From a bacterium (GTDB lineage Bacteria; Orphanbacterota; Orphanbacteria; Orphanbacterales; Orphanbacteraceae): DNA of 64,000 nt. The notes beneath the pieces are model-generated. The model was not told the DNA's origin. It worked only from the letters and a program-made list of their open reading frames with translations, and did not search any database. This document shows, in pieces, positions 26,725-36,045 of the stretch. A program made the translations under genes and the position numbers. How positions within the stretch are numbered: position 1 is the first letter of the stretch; each line of letters opens with the position of its first letter. Location: contig JALGYY010000035.1 of assembly GCA_025782575.1 (NCBI GenBank), positions 535,541 through 599,540 of the forward strand, read 5' to 3'.

Positions 26725-27030
26725 ATGAATTCCCAGGAATGTAGGCCACTTACATTTGAGTGTTTCCAAAAGCACATCCGAACAAATTACTATGAACGCG
26801 ATGCAGAGCGTGGAATCCCATCAACATTTCTCTGGCTAATTGAGGAGATAGGCGAACTCGCTACGGCAATAAACACGCGCACCCCTTATCGCGACCCGGA
26901 GAATCTGCGCGAAGAATTCTCTGATGTGATCGCCTGGGTCTTCACCTTGGCGAATCTGTGCGATATTGACCTAGCCGCAGCTATTCAGAAGAAGTATCTA
27001 ACGGGTGTCGGCCCAGTCGGGTGGAAGTGA
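26725..27030 (+). CDS. MazG-like nucleotide pyrophosphohydrolase
   Basis: The 101-residue protein has the MazG metal-binding pattern EExxE ... ExxD: LIEEIGELATAI and, 30 residues later, LREEFSDVIAWV. Small MazG-like enzymes hydrolyse NTPs or dNTPs to monophosphate and pyrophosphate. GAAGGAG lies seven bases before the ATG. It is a single-domain form within the normal length of about 100 residues. In a defence context it could deplete or clean nucleotide pools; the substrate is not visible from the sequence. Confidence 0.85.
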   Translation: MNSQECRPLTFECFQKHIRTNYYERDAERGIPSTFLWLIEEIGELATAINTRTPYRDPENLREEFSDVIAWVFTLANLCDIDLAAAIQKKYLTGVGPVGWK

Positions 27031-27284
27031 AGCAGGAGAAGGGCAACCGGTCAGCGATCGACGTCTCTTCACTCGGCATCGGGGGTGGCACATCTTCAAA
27101 TGCCCTGCGCAATAGATTGCGAAAGGAACAGCATAAGTAGCGGTATTCTCGATTTCAAGCCCAACGGATACAAACACCTCATCGAGCTTTTCCCGTGACT
27201 CTTACGCTGATCCTTGCGCGGCGCTCCCTCTCGGGGAGGGGTGCCTCGCTCGGCTTCTTCAATCTCTGCAGCTAAGAACCGTTC

Positions 27285-27323
27285 GGGTTATCCCCCGATT
27301 TCACGGACACATACGATAAGCCG
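27285..27323. repeat. 39-bp IS end, second copy
   Basis: This matches 20668-20706 with a single mismatch and lies immediately left of the IS3 element beginning at 27326. The newer element therefore inserted next to or into an older IS end. The segment 27031-27284 has no gene or other structure that I recognise. Confidence 0.7.
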
Positions 27324-27387
27324 CATGGAGTTCCCCTGGAATCGTGGACACCTCAAGGTCTAAACTGGTACCTGGAGGAGGATCCCC

Positions 27388-27669
27388 ATGGGACAACGAT
27401 ATTCCCCGGAATTCAAGGATGAGGCTGTCCGGCAAGTACTCGACAGAGGCTATTCGGTGGCCGAGGTTGCAGGGCGGCTCGGCCTATCGGCGCACAGCCT
27501 CTACAAGTGGGTGAAGGCGGTAAAGCCTGATAAGAACGAGAAGCAAGCTGACGAGCTTCTGGAGTCGAAGCGGGAGAATATGAGACTTCGTGCGGAACTC
27601 CGGCGGGTTCAGGAAGAGCGCGACATCCTAAGAAAAGCCGCCGCGTACTTTGCCAGAGAGCACGAGTGA
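27388..27669 (+). CDS. IS3-family transposase OrfA
   Basis: The 93-residue protein contains an HTH (FKDEAVRQVLDRGYSVAEVA, then GLSAHSLYKWVK) and a C-terminal leucine-zipper-like coil (ENMRLRAELRRVQEERDIL) ending in KKAAYFA-like sequence (KAAAYFAREHE), as in the IS51/IS3 groups. AGGAGG precedes the ATG. It overlaps orfB by four bases, where a programmed -1 shift would normally make the fused transposase. Confidence 0.9.
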   Translation: MGQRYSPEFKDEAVRQVLDRGYSVAEVAGRLGLSAHSLYKWVKAVKPDKNEKQADELLESKRENMRLRAELRRVQEERDILRKAAAYFAREHE

Positions 27670-28527
27670 AGTACGCGTTCATCGACGCGCATCGATTCGA
27701 ACATTCGATTCAATTGATGTGCCGGGTTTTGCGCGTGGCACGAAGCGGTTTCTATGCCTGGCTCAGGAGGCCGATCTCAGATCGGGAACTCGCGAACAAG
27801 CATTTACTCGAACCGATTCGCCAATCGCACGCGGCGAGTGGTGGCGTGTACGGAAGTCCGCGCGTTTACGCTGACCTTCGTGAGGCAGGTGAGACGTGCA
27901 GTAAGAATCGCGTGGCGCGCTTGATGCGTTTGCACAAGATCCGTGGGGTCCGTGGCTACAAGCGGCCGCGTTATACTAATGGCCGACCCACAGCAATCGC
28001 TCCGAATCGGCTCGGCCGCAAGTTCACGGTTGAAGCGCCGAATCAAGTGTGGGTGACCGATATCACGTACATCCGAACGTGGCAGGGCTGGCTGTATCTC
28101 GCAACGGTCATGGATCTTTTTTCGCGCAAGATCGTCGGATGGTCGATGAAGCCGACGCTCAAGCGTGCGTTCGCACTCGATGCAATTCTGATGGCCGTGT
28201 GGCGACGGAGACCGAAGACGCAGGTGCTCGTGCATTCGGACCAGGGATCGCAGTACGGCAGCGACGATTGGTTCCGGTTCTGTCGCGAGCACAACCAGAA
28301 GCCGAGCATGAGCCGTCGTGGCAATGCTGGGACAATGCACCGGCGGAGTCGTTCTTCAGTTCGCTCAAGAAGGAACGAATCCGAAAGAGATATATCGGAC
28401 AAGAAACGAAGCGCGTGCCGATGTGTTCGATTACATCGAGATGTTCTACAATAAAGTGCGGAGGCACAGCCATCTCGGAGACGTGAGTCCGGAGGCTTTC
28501 GAGCTCGCCTCACAAACGACCCGATGA
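27666..28527 (+). pseudogene. IS3-family transposase OrfB, broken by two frameshifts
   Basis: The first 215 residues are normal integrase-type DDE transposase: an HTH_21-like region (GVYGSPRVYADLREAG), then WVTDITYIRT (first D) and LVHSDQGSQYGSDD (second D). At about 28,321 the frame moves so that NAPAESFFSSLKKE, carrying the catalytic glutamate, is read in the next frame, and at about 28,385 it moves again to YRTRNEARADVFDYIEMFYN. Both shifts disable the enzyme. Confidence 0.88.
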
Positions 28528-28646
28528 GTGTCCATAAGAGCGGGGGAACTCCACTAACTTAACTCAACCGTCCGCTGAAACGGGGTAGAACCCTTCCTCA
28601 CCATGAGCAACCTAAACTCACGAGGCCAAATGTCAAGCCTTGGGCT

Positions 28647-31600
28647 CTATGGCTCGATGTGCTTATAGACTGGCCCGTTGCTGCCAATAGACCGAAACTC
28701 GTAGAATCCCGCCCTGGGTTCCAAGGTGCCAAACTTTTGTCTCATAATACGGTAGAGCCGTTCATCGCATGTGGAGATGATGAACTGGCGGCGAACACTA
28801 CTGTGGCTCATTAGCAGGCCACGGATAAGCTCAACAAATGCGTAAGCGTTCAGGTCGTCGAAGTGCGTGACCGGGTCATCGAGGAGGACAGGGGTGAAAG
28901 ACGACCAGGTCTGAGTTGAGGCAATCGCCAGGAACAGGCTTAACATCAGTACCTGCTCCTGAGATTCGCTGAAATAGTTCGTTGGGAGGAATTCTTTCCC
29001 TCCCTTGGTAACCAGGGCACGAAGATTGCCCTCGGAAGACTGTATACGTACTTTACCAAAGCCGTAAACAGGACGAAGTCGCTGCTGCAATACCGATACC
29101 ATCGGACCGAGATTTGTGGTGTACGCATCTACCGCATCGGAGCGCGTCTGATTCAGTGACGAACCGATCTCCCTGAAGTATTTACGCCACCGACGGCAAT
29201 GGGAGAGCTTGTCATGGAAGTCTCGCAACTCGTTGTCTCGCACTTGTTGCTCTTTCTCGAGGGACGACAACTCGGACAATTGTGCGGCTATCTTGAGCAT
29301 CTGCTCTAGTGCGTTGAGTTCGCTTTCGACCGACTCACAAACCTCAAGTCTCTTCATGGCGTCATCGCGAGAATCGCCAATCTGCTCCAGGGTCGGCTCT
29401 GCTGGTAGACTACATTTGACGATGATTGAATTGTACCGTATCAGGTGTTCCTTTATCGCTGTTTCTTGCTGTTCCAGATCGGCTTGCTCAGACTGAGACC
29501 GCAGCAGAGACTCGCCTAGTTCGCCGCCCTTGCTACCTTGGTCCTTGAGTTTTGCTTGGATTTCCTTTGCTTGTTTCTCGACATGTGAGAGCGTCTCGTC
29601 CAATGCGGTGACTCTTGTTGCCACCTCCATCGCGTCGGCCGGCAACAGGAGATCTTGTCTCTTGGCTTCATCCCTCAGGCTCTGGATTTCCTGCCGGGTC
29701 TGGGCGAGCTGCTCTTCTGTGCCTCCAATTGAAGAAACCAATGTGGCCAAGGACAGCTCGGACGAGCTTAGTGTGTGTTGCATGGCATCAAGCTTGCGCT
29801 GTAAACCTGTGGCCTTCGCCTCAAGTAACTGGATCTCCTGCTCTTCCTCGCGCATCCTTAGTTGCGCCGCATCGCCAAGTTGGCTGGGGTCGGTTGGGAG
29901 ATTCAGCGCTCGTACCCGGCCCTCAAACTCAGCCAAAAGAGCTTGTAGTTTGTCTCTCTCTTCCCTCGCAGCCCGGCCTTCGAGTCCCAACTGCCTTGCC
30001 TCTTCGGCGAGGACATGCTCGCGCTCAGCCAGTGCCGCGATTTCCTGCTTGATGCGTTCTTCCCTCTCCGCGGCCGCCTTTTGTTCCACAGGCACTGCTG
30101 CGCTTCGCGCTGTGATTGCGTCAAGTAATCTATCCCGCGTGCCCAGATCCGACCCGCAGGTGGGACACGTAGCGTCACTGATAAACTCAGTTAGTTGACC
30201 AAGGAGAGCCGCCAGTTTTGCGTGGGAGGATGAAATCTCCCGCGACTTCTTCTCGGCCTCCTTGGCAACCAAGTGAGTGGCGTTAAGCTGATCCGATAAA
30301 GACCGATGTTGGTTAGCATTTTCTTCGATGCGGCGCTCCAACTCACGAAGCATGGTCTCGCTCCTAGCCAGCTCTATTCGCCACCGCATCCACCCAGTCA
30401 TCATCTCGACCACATCACGAATCGTGGCCCAGCGGGTCCGAGCTTGGCTCAGAAATTCGGCATTCGTTCCGAGTCCTTCTTGGATCTCGAGGCGGGCACG
30501 GGTGGTTTCGGACAAAGACTTGCGGGTATCATCCAGCCGGGCTCTTTCAGCCTGGAGAGCCGATGTCAGCTGAATCGCACTCGTTTCCATCGCTGTTACC
30601 CGTCCAGTGACGTTCGCTAGCCAAACCAACCCTTCCCGCTCCTTTCGGGACCGCTCGATTCTAGCCAGTATTTCGTCGTATCGTTGACGCAGTTCGGCCT
30701 CGCCCTTTGTTAGGTCTTTCCGGTCTCGGCTGAGAGTCGAAATCTGAGCACGAACGGCCGCCACATGCTCTTGTATCCCCGGCAGCGTCGACTTCATGAC
30801 AAGGGCGCCAGGAAGTTCGGATTCGAGTTGATTGAGTTCGCCAACCAGTGCCCGCAAGCGCGTATCCGCACCCGCTGCTTCCGTTCGCCATTCGCGAATA
30901 TGCTCATCGGACACCGTATCTGGTATTCGAATCTTCACGCCTGCGGCTGTTCTGACTTTTTGCACGATCGTCTGGACAGTTTTCTGTATCGCTTCTGGCG
31001 CTTCTGCACCATTCAGACTTGCGCGAATTATCTCTCGCCTCTTCCTCAGCAGATCGGCATCCTCGTTAAACTGTCTACGCTTCCCGGACAGTTCTTCCTC
31101 GCGCATCTGGATGACCCTGGCAACTTGGCCAGCCTTGCGGCTTCCGCGTACGTAGTCCTCAAGCGCCAACATTCTAGCCACGATGTCCGGCTCAAGTTGC
31201 GAGGTATTCCGGAACTTGGTTAGAAGCGCCTGGTAGTCTTGGCCAAAAAGGTGGCACGAGCGGAATAGACGTTCAAGGTTCTCCACACGCTCGGTTGCCT
31301 CTGAGTCCTGACCACAACCAAGCCATTTTAGGAGTCTCTTCCGATCAAAGCGTGCGCCGTCAACGTCTGCCTTGTCCCATCTTTCCGTGGTCCGCGTCAC
31401 CGTGGTGTGTTTGTCGGTACTATCAGAGACGGTCATGCGGACTTCTGCTTCCGCTGTCGCATCTAGGTGCTGGATAAGGTCCACCGGGCTCGGACCTGGG
31501 CCAAACTGCGCAGTGAACCGCCCCAGCCTGCCCGTGCAGACGAAGTCGATAGCATCGAACAATGACGTCTTCCCAAGACCGTTCGGGCCATATAAGACCG

Positions 31601-32315
31601 TCACGTCCGCACTCAGGTCGAACTGGTGGTGCCCCCTATAGGCACGGAATTCGCTGACATCCAACGAATCGATTCGTTTACCGGCAACCGGGATGGTAAT
31701 TTCCTCGGGCTGCGCCCGTTCGCGCGTCTTGGTGGACTCCAGCGTAATTGGATCCTTACTGAGACAAGAGCTAGCAATGCCCTGATCAGAGGACCTTATC
31801 GACACCAGCTTGTCGGCCAGATCTGGCTCTACACCAGAAGCACGTAGCAGGTCTTGCGCGGCCCGAGGTCTCCCTAAGCTGACGGTACCTTGCCTATCAA
31901 GCGGGATGAACGGCAAGCGAAGAAGCCGTTGTTGCAGGCGATCAGGATCGTTGTCGGCTTCAATGACGAACTTCCGGCAAAAGTAAGTGTTGACCTCGAC
32001 TGAGTTCCAGAACGCCATGTCCTCGTCTCTCATCGCAACCGGACAACAAACGAAAGACAGCGTACGCGATTCCCACTCATCGACGTGAATACGGTACAAA
32101 TCCTTGAATGTCCCGTAGAGCTGTTCGTATGTCGCCCTCGGCTCTTTCTGCCCGGCCACAACGAACCCAGCCACGTCCAACTCGCCAGTCACAAGTAGCA
32201 GCCCCGGGTCTGGTTCCGCAAGGCGATTCATGTGCCACCCAATGCTAATAAGACTGCCGCCGAGGCACGCTTCTAGAGTCTTGTAGTAAGTTGCGAGTCC
32301 CTCAGAGGAGTTCAT
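28647..32315 (-). CDS. Rad50/SMC-like ATPase with zinc hook, partner of a nitrilase-fold protein
   Basis: The protein of about 1222 residues has an N-terminal extension (about 1-215) that is not part of normal Rad50 proteins and includes LYRIHVDEWESRTLSFVCCP. The ATPase head follows (LDVSEFRAYRGHHQFDL, Walker A GPNGLGKTS near residue 240), then two long coiled coils separated by a zinc hook, CPTCG near residue 714, and the C-terminal head with Walker B and D-loop LLDDPVTHFDD near 1141. The start at 32315 has AGAGG upstream and overlaps the preceding gene by 14 bp; a longer frame to 32429 would run through that gene. It probably senses or clamps DNA ends and controls the co-encoded nitrilase-like effector. 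The partnership is inferred from the overlap. Confidence 0.82.
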   Translation of the reverse strand: MNSSEGLATYYKTLEACLGGSLISIGWHMNRLAEPDPGLLLVTGELDVAGFVVAGQKEPRATYEQLYGTFKDLYRIHVDEWESRTLSFVCCPVAMRDEDMAFWNSVEVNTYFCRKFVIEADNDPDRLQQRLLRLPFIPLDRQGTVSLGRPRAAQDLLRASGVEPDLADKLVSIRSSDQGIASSCLSKDPITLESTKTRERAQPEEITIPVAGKRIDSLDVSEFRAYRGHHQFDLSADVTVLYGPNGLGKTSLFDAIDFVCTGRLGRFTAQFGPGPSPVDLIQHLDATAEAEVRMTVSDSTDKHTTVTRTTERWDKADVDGARFDRKRLLKWLGCGQDSEATERVENLERLFRSCHLFGQDYQALLTKFRNTSQLEPDIVARMLALEDYVRGSRKAGQVARVIQMREEELSGKRRQFNEDADLLRKRREIIRASLNGAEAPEAIQKTVQTIVQKVRTAAGVKIRIPDTVSDEHIREWRTEAAGADTRLRALVGELNQLESELPGALVMKSTLPGIQEHVAAVRAQISTLSRDRKDLTKGEAELRQRYDEILARIERSRKEREGLVWLANVTGRVTAMETSAIQLTSALQAERARLDDTRKSLSETTRARLEIQEGLGTNAEFLSQARTRWATIRDVVEMMTGWMRWRIELARSETMLRELERRIEENANQHRSLSDQLNATHLVAKEAEKKSREISSSHAKLAALLGQLTEFISDATCPTCGSDLGTRDRLLDAITARSAAVPVEQKAAAEREERIKQEIAALAEREHVLAEEARQLGLEGRAAREERDKLQALLAEFEGRVRALNLPTDPSQLGDAAQLRMREEEQEIQLLEAKATGLQRKLDAMQHTLSSSELSLATLVSSIGGTEEQLAQTRQEIQSLRDEAKRQDLLLPADAMEVATRVTALDETLSHVEKQAKEIQAKLKDQGSKGGELGESLLRSQSEQADLEQQETAIKEHLIRYNSIIVKCSLPAEPTLEQIGDSRDDAMKRLEVCESVESELNALEQMLKIAAQLSELSSLEKEQQVRDNELRDFHDKLSHCRRWRKYFREIGSSLNQTRSDAVDAYTTNLGPMVSVLQQRLRPVYGFGKVRIQSSEGNLRALVTKGGKEFLPTNYFSESQEQVLMLSLFLAIASTQTWSSFTPVLLDDPVTHFDDLNAYAFVELIRGLLMSHSSVRRQFIISTCDERLYRIMRQKFGTLEPRAGFYEFRSIGSNGPVYKHIEP

Positions 32316-34125
32316 ATAGCCTCTTCTCAATATCGGATTCGATATCCCCGTTGATGAACCAGTCGAGAACCTGCTGATAGCCCACATGCTTGATGTGGGT
32401 TTCGGGATCGGTGAATGTGATACCCTCACTTCGCACGCTGGAGCCAGGGACGTCCGTGATTTTGCTCACTGTGCGCTCGCAGACCGGGGTATTGTCCTTG
32501 TCGCGAGTGACCAGGAACACGGGGTGATTCGGAATTGGCTCACGATTTAACCTAAAATGCTCTTTGCAGTCGATGTGCGAATGACCGCAAATCACTACTA
32601 TGTCAAATGGCTTGCCGAGCACCTCTCCACGCCCATGATTGCTGCCTTCAGATGCTGACAAAGTGCCGCCAACTGCAACTATCGTGCTTGCGTGGACGAC
32701 ACACGTTAGCGCATTTTCTTCCTGCATCGCCCAATCATCGGGAACGATGTTCCTGTGGTGATCTTCCTCCTTCATCAGCACGCAAGTAGCCATCAGCACG
32801 CGCTTCTCAACGCTTCCACATTCAATATCGCACCAACTCAACATGACTTCTCGTTGTTTTACCTCTGCTGTGGACTTTAGTGGCGCCTCCGGATACTGCT
32901 CGGCGAGAGAGCCTGTTACGTCAAGACAATCATGGAGCCACTTGACACCTGCCGGCACTGGTTGACCAGGTGTTCTCGCATCGCTATCAGATCCCAGGGG
33001 GTGGACGGCAGGATTGTCCACAGGTGGCTTTCTGCCGGCTGCATCATGGCGAGCGAATTTGGGGACCCTGACCTGCATGGAGTGGATACAGGGTCCCATC
33101 TCACGAAAGACCGCATCCTGGCATCGCTTAAGAATGTCGGACTGGCGCAAATGCTCTGCCCTGTAACACACTGTCGCTGGTCTGTCGCTATCACAGTCGA
33201 ATGTGTTCGGGTGGAAGACGAGGGCCGAGAAACCAAAGCTATCTCGGTGCGCCCGTCGGAATTCACTGGCGCTATTTGAGTGAACAACCACTGCGTCACG
33301 GCGTTCCACGAATGAGTACTTCCCAGAGTGGAAGAATTCGCTCGTCGCATTGAGAAATAGAGGGTTGCAGGGTTTCTTGTTGAACTGTGGCACGAAGACC
33401 CAATGAATGGGTCTCGGATCTGGTTTCCAGATTTCATCGATTCGCTCCAGAACACCGTCCAGTGCAGAGACTCCCCCATCCACTCCGATCCAGTCAAAAC
33501 AGATGAGACAAAGAAACCGGCATGGATAGCCGTCCAATCCGTATTCTGCGCGGAAGATATATACACCCTGACCGGTCCGCATGCACAGACATCGGACTTG
33601 TTGCTCCTGCCGTGCCCGCGTGAGCTTGGGTTGGACGAACACCCGGACGTGGCCCGAGGCTTCTTTCACCCAAACGACGCAGCAATTCACCCACTCGGCG
33701 GCCGATAGGTCTTTTGGTTCGCTGCCTGGGAGGGGGTCCTCCGGCCTTAGCCGCTCCCAGACTGAGCTATATTGTTCGCAGTCCAAGCCGTCAACGCCCG
33801 CGATCACAATGCTGTTCGTTTGCCATAAATCCTGGCGGATAGCAGCATCTACGATTTCCAAGCCACTCAAGCCGGGAAGCGAGTACTCAGGGAAGATCGT
33901 AAATTGTGCCTGTCTATCTAAGGCAACCTCAAGAGTCTGTCGCACAGCATCGCGTTGGATTCCCACACTCTCGGCCGGCCAGCAGTAAGGCTCCAGGTTG
34001 TCAAAACCCTTGATCAGCGGTTGCATGAGCACAATCGGGATGGAAGCCTGGGGGAAGGTCACCCCCAACGATACTTCCTTCACATCAATTCCATTGTTCA
34101 TAGTGCTAATCTCAGCTAGTGACAC
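32302..34125 (-). CDS. Nitrilase-superfamily (carbon-nitrogen hydrolase) protein, predicted defence effector
   Basis: The 607-residue protein has an N-terminal carbon-nitrogen hydrolase domain with the catalytic triad visible: Glu80 in FTIFPEYSLPG, Lys167 in VFVQPKLTRARQEQ and Cys209 in LCLICFDWIG. Spacing between the three fits the family. The C-terminal half (about residues 330-607) is not recognised; it includes DIVVICGHSHIDC and a charged helical end. Start choices are GTG at 34125 or ATG at 34101; neither has a strong ribosome-binding site. The SMC-like ATPase gene follows with a 14-bp overlap. Nitrilases cut or form amide and nitrile bonds; here the substrate is unknown and could be a metabolite such as NAD-type or amide cofactors, which is speculation. 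Confidence 0.75.
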   Translation of the reverse strand: MSLAEISTMNNGIDVKEVSLGVTFPQASIPIVLMQPLIKGFDNLEPYCWPAESVGIQRDAVRQTLEVALDRQAQFTIFPEYSLPGLSGLEIVDAAIRQDLWQTNSIVIAGVDGLDCEQYSSVWERLRPEDPLPGSEPKDLSAAEWVNCCVVWVKEASGHVRVFVQPKLTRARQEQQVRCLCMRTGQGVYIFRAEYGLDGYPCRFLCLICFDWIGVDGGVSALDGVLERIDEIWKPDPRPIHWVFVPQFNKKPCNPLFLNATSEFFHSGKYSFVERRDAVVVHSNSASEFRRAHRDSFGFSALVFHPNTFDCDSDRPATVCYRAEHLRQSDILKRCQDAVFREMGPCIHSMQVRVPKFARHDAAGRKPPVDNPAVHPLGSDSDARTPGQPVPAGVKWLHDCLDVTGSLAEQYPEAPLKSTAEVKQREVMLSWCDIECGSVEKRVLMATCVLMKEEDHHRNIVPDDWAMQEENALTCVVHASTIVAVGGTLSASEGSNHGRGEVLGKPFDIVVICGHSHIDCKEHFRLNREPIPNHPVFLVTRDKDNTPVCERTVSKITDVPGSSVRSEGITFTDPETHIKHVGYQQVLDWFINGDIESDIEKRLYELL

Positions 34126-34531
34126 CGTACATGGCCCATTTGCCCAAGTGTTTATAGGTCATTCGAATGGTATGCCGGCAGCGAACGATAACAATATAAT
34201 CTCGCTTCATGGCTCCATATCGCCGTTCTATTTCCTTTTTCACGGAACAAGCGAACTATCAAATAGATTTCGCCTTCCACCCTGTATAGATTGTACCGTA
34301 TTGGGACGAGTATTTCAGGTGGGATCTCTAGATTCCAGAGTTATATATCTACAAACGCCGGTTCCCGATACCTTAGCCATTTCCCCGAGGCTATACTAAC
34401 CACTCAGGCTGGGATTTCTCGCTCTCCCCGCGGATAATCTCGTCACTGTTGGCTTTTATGGTCGGTCACTACTGATACCCCTATCGCTAAACCGAAACGG
34501 TATCACCGACGACCATGATAAGTCCCTCTCC
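34126..34531. other. A+T-rich non-coding stretch upstream of the nitrilase/ATPase operon
   Basis: About 400 bp with no convincing gene. It is visibly richer in A+T than the flanks and should contain the promoter for the minus-strand operon. The plus-strand frame crossing 33998-34399 overlaps the nitrilase gene and lacks protein-like composition. Confidence 0.4.
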
Positions 34532-34783
34532 TCACGTACGTTCCTGCAGCCAATCGACTATTCGAGCATAGTTACGGAGGTCGAGGCGCCACTGATGTCT
34601 CGTAGATTCCATCCTTTTAGCCTCTTTTGTGAAGTCGCTTGTGGTGGCGATCATCCCAAGCGTGCTTTGATACTCCTGATCTACCCAATACATGAGGCTA
34701 CGGACGACCCCTATCCCGACCGGTCGATCGGGCCGATACTTTTTGCACTCGACCACCAGCTTTATGGGCTTTCCTTTGATCAG
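34532..34783 (-). pseudogene. Mrr-type restriction endonuclease, 3' fragment cut by an IS
   Basis: Eighty-three residues remain of a PD-(D/E)XK restriction-like domain of the Mrr_cat type: KLVVECKKYRPDRPVGIGVV (the E-x-K catalytic part) and LGMIATTSDFTKEAKR (the typical TTS-F strand). Similarity ends precisely at the IS boundary at 34784. The upstream catalytic aspartate and the rest of the protein are missing, so the fragment should be inactive. Confidence 0.75.
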
Positions 34784-34862
34784 TGACCTGACCCCCTGAA
34801 ACCGGTCCGGATCGTAAGTTAGGATTTTGATACGATCGGGCCAAATGAAAAGGGGTGTTAAT

Positions 34863-35141
34863 ATGCCTAGAAAGCGATATTCGGCTGAGCAGATCATCGG
34901 AAAGCTGCGGGAATCCGAAATCATGCAGACGAAGGGGCTGACGATCTCGGACATCTGTCGGGAGCTTGGTGTGAGCGAGCAGACCTATTATCGGTGGCGA
35001 CGTGAGTTCGGGGGCCTCGGAGTTGACCAGGCCAAGCGCCTGAAACAACTGGAGGGAGAGAACAAGCAACTGCGCAAGCTGGTTGCCGACCAAGCGCTCG
35101 ACATGGCGATCCTGAAAGAGGCCGCCTCGGGAAACTTTTAG
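34863..35141 (+). CDS. IS3-family transposase OrfA (IS407 group)
   Basis: The 92-residue protein begins MPRKRYSAEQIIGKLRESE and has an HTH (ISDICRELGVSEQTYYRWRR), then a leucine-zipper coil and the group-typical end LDMAILKEAASGNF. AAGGGG lies nine bases upstream of the ATG. The stop region AACTTTTAG is a plausible slippage site for making OrfAB. Confidence 0.92.
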   Translation: MPRKRYSAEQIIGKLRESEIMQTKGLTISDICRELGVSEQTYYRWRREFGGLGVDQAKRLKQLEGENKQLRKLVADQALDMAILKEAASGNF

Positions 35142-35161
35142 GCCCGACGCGCCGTCGCCAG

Positions 35162-36031
35162 GTGGTGGATCATGTCCGCCGGGAGCTGGCAGTGACGGAA
35201 CGTCGGGCTTGTCGGGTGCTTGGGCAGGCTCGGTCAACCCAACGCCGCCGACCAAAAATCGCGGCCGACGAGGAGCGGCTGACGGAGTCGATCGTTGGTC
35301 TCGCGCGCGAGTACGGGCGGTATGGGTATCGCCGAGTTACCGCGCTGCTCCGGCATGCCGGCTGGCGAGTGAACCACAAGCGAGTGGAGCGGATCTGGCG
35401 GCAGGAGGGTCTTCGGGTGCCGAAAAAACAACCGAAGCGCGGGAGGCTCTGGCTGAATGACGGATCATGCGTCCGGAAAAGAGCGGAGCATGCGAATCAC
35501 GTGTGGTCCTACGACTTCGTGATGGATCGTACCCGTGACGGCCGCGCGATCCGCATGCTGACGATCGTGGACGAGTATACGCGTGAGTGTCTGGCCATCG
35601 ACGTAGGACGGAGGTTGAATTCGGAGAATGTGCTTGCTCGGCTTGCGGATCTCTTTGTGCACCGGGGAACACCGCGATACATCCGGTCAGACAACGGACC
35701 GGAGTTCACGGCAAAGCGGGTGCGAGAATGGCTCTCACGGGTGCAGGTGAACACGCTGTTTATTGAACCGGGAAGCCCTTGGGAGAACGGTTATGTGGAG
35801 TCGTTCAACGGAAAGCTCCGAGACGAGCTCTTGAACCGGGAGATCTTCTACACGCTGATCGAGGCCCAGGTGTTAATCGGAAGATGGAGAAGATTATACA
35901 ATCACTTCCGGCCGCACAGTGCCCTGGGGTACAGACCGCCGGCACCGGAAGCGATCGATCCAGCTGTCAGGAAGATCACTTCCAGCGAAGTGGGAGAATG
36001 GAAGAAACTAACACAGGAAGTGGTACAGTAA
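35162..36031 (+). CDS. IS3-family transposase OrfB, DDE type
   Basis: The 289-residue catalytic part contains the HTH_21 region (YGRYGYRRVTALLRHAG), the first aspartate in VWSYDFVMD, the second in IRSDNGPEF and the glutamate in WENGYVESFNGKLRDE, ending HSALGYRPPAPEA. It is normally made as a fusion with OrfA by -1 frameshifting. No stop or shift interrupts it, so the copy may be active. Confidence 0.92.
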   Translation: MVDHVRRELAVTERRACRVLGQARSTQRRRPKIAADEERLTESIVGLAREYGRYGYRRVTALLRHAGWRVNHKRVERIWRQEGLRVPKKQPKRGRLWLNDGSCVRKRAEHANHVWSYDFVMDRTRDGRAIRMLTIVDEYTRECLAIDVGRRLNSENVLARLADLFVHRGTPRYIRSDNGPEFTAKRVREWLSRVQVNTLFIEPGSPWENGYVESFNGKLRDELLNREIFYTLIEAQVLIGRWRRLYNHFRPHSALGYRPPAPEAIDPAVRKITSSEVGEWKKLTQEVVQ

Positions 36032-36045
36032 TGGGGGGCAGGTCA

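Larger units (their letters stand above)
27326..28553 (+). mobile_element. IS3-family insertion sequence, decayed
   Basis: Terminal inverted repeats of 26 bp share TGGAGTTCCCC at their outer ends and TGGACAC at their inner ends (27326-27351 and 28528-28553). The element has the usual two overlapping frames. No target duplication is apparent: flanks are GCA on the left and CTA on the right. orfB has two frameshifts, so the element cannot move on its own. Confidence 0.85.
34784..36045 (+). mobile_element. IS3-family (IS407-like) insertion sequence, apparently intact
   Basis: The ends are TGACCTGACCCCC (left) and, inverted, TGACCTGCCCCCC (right). The element is about 1.26 kb with two consecutive frames and all catalytic residues. 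The four bases outside the ends differ (TCAG and AAGC), so no target duplication remains, which points to a deletion next to the element after insertion. Confidence 0.88.

Noticed and set aside
29530-30198. 222-codon serine-rich plus-strand frame
   Set aside because: It is antisense to the coiled coil of the SMC-like ATPase; serine-rich frames opposite coiled coils are a usual artefact.
33998-34399. 133-codon plus-strand frame over the start of the nitrilase gene
   Set aside because: It overlaps a gene with a complete catalytic triad; low-complexity sequence without known motifs.
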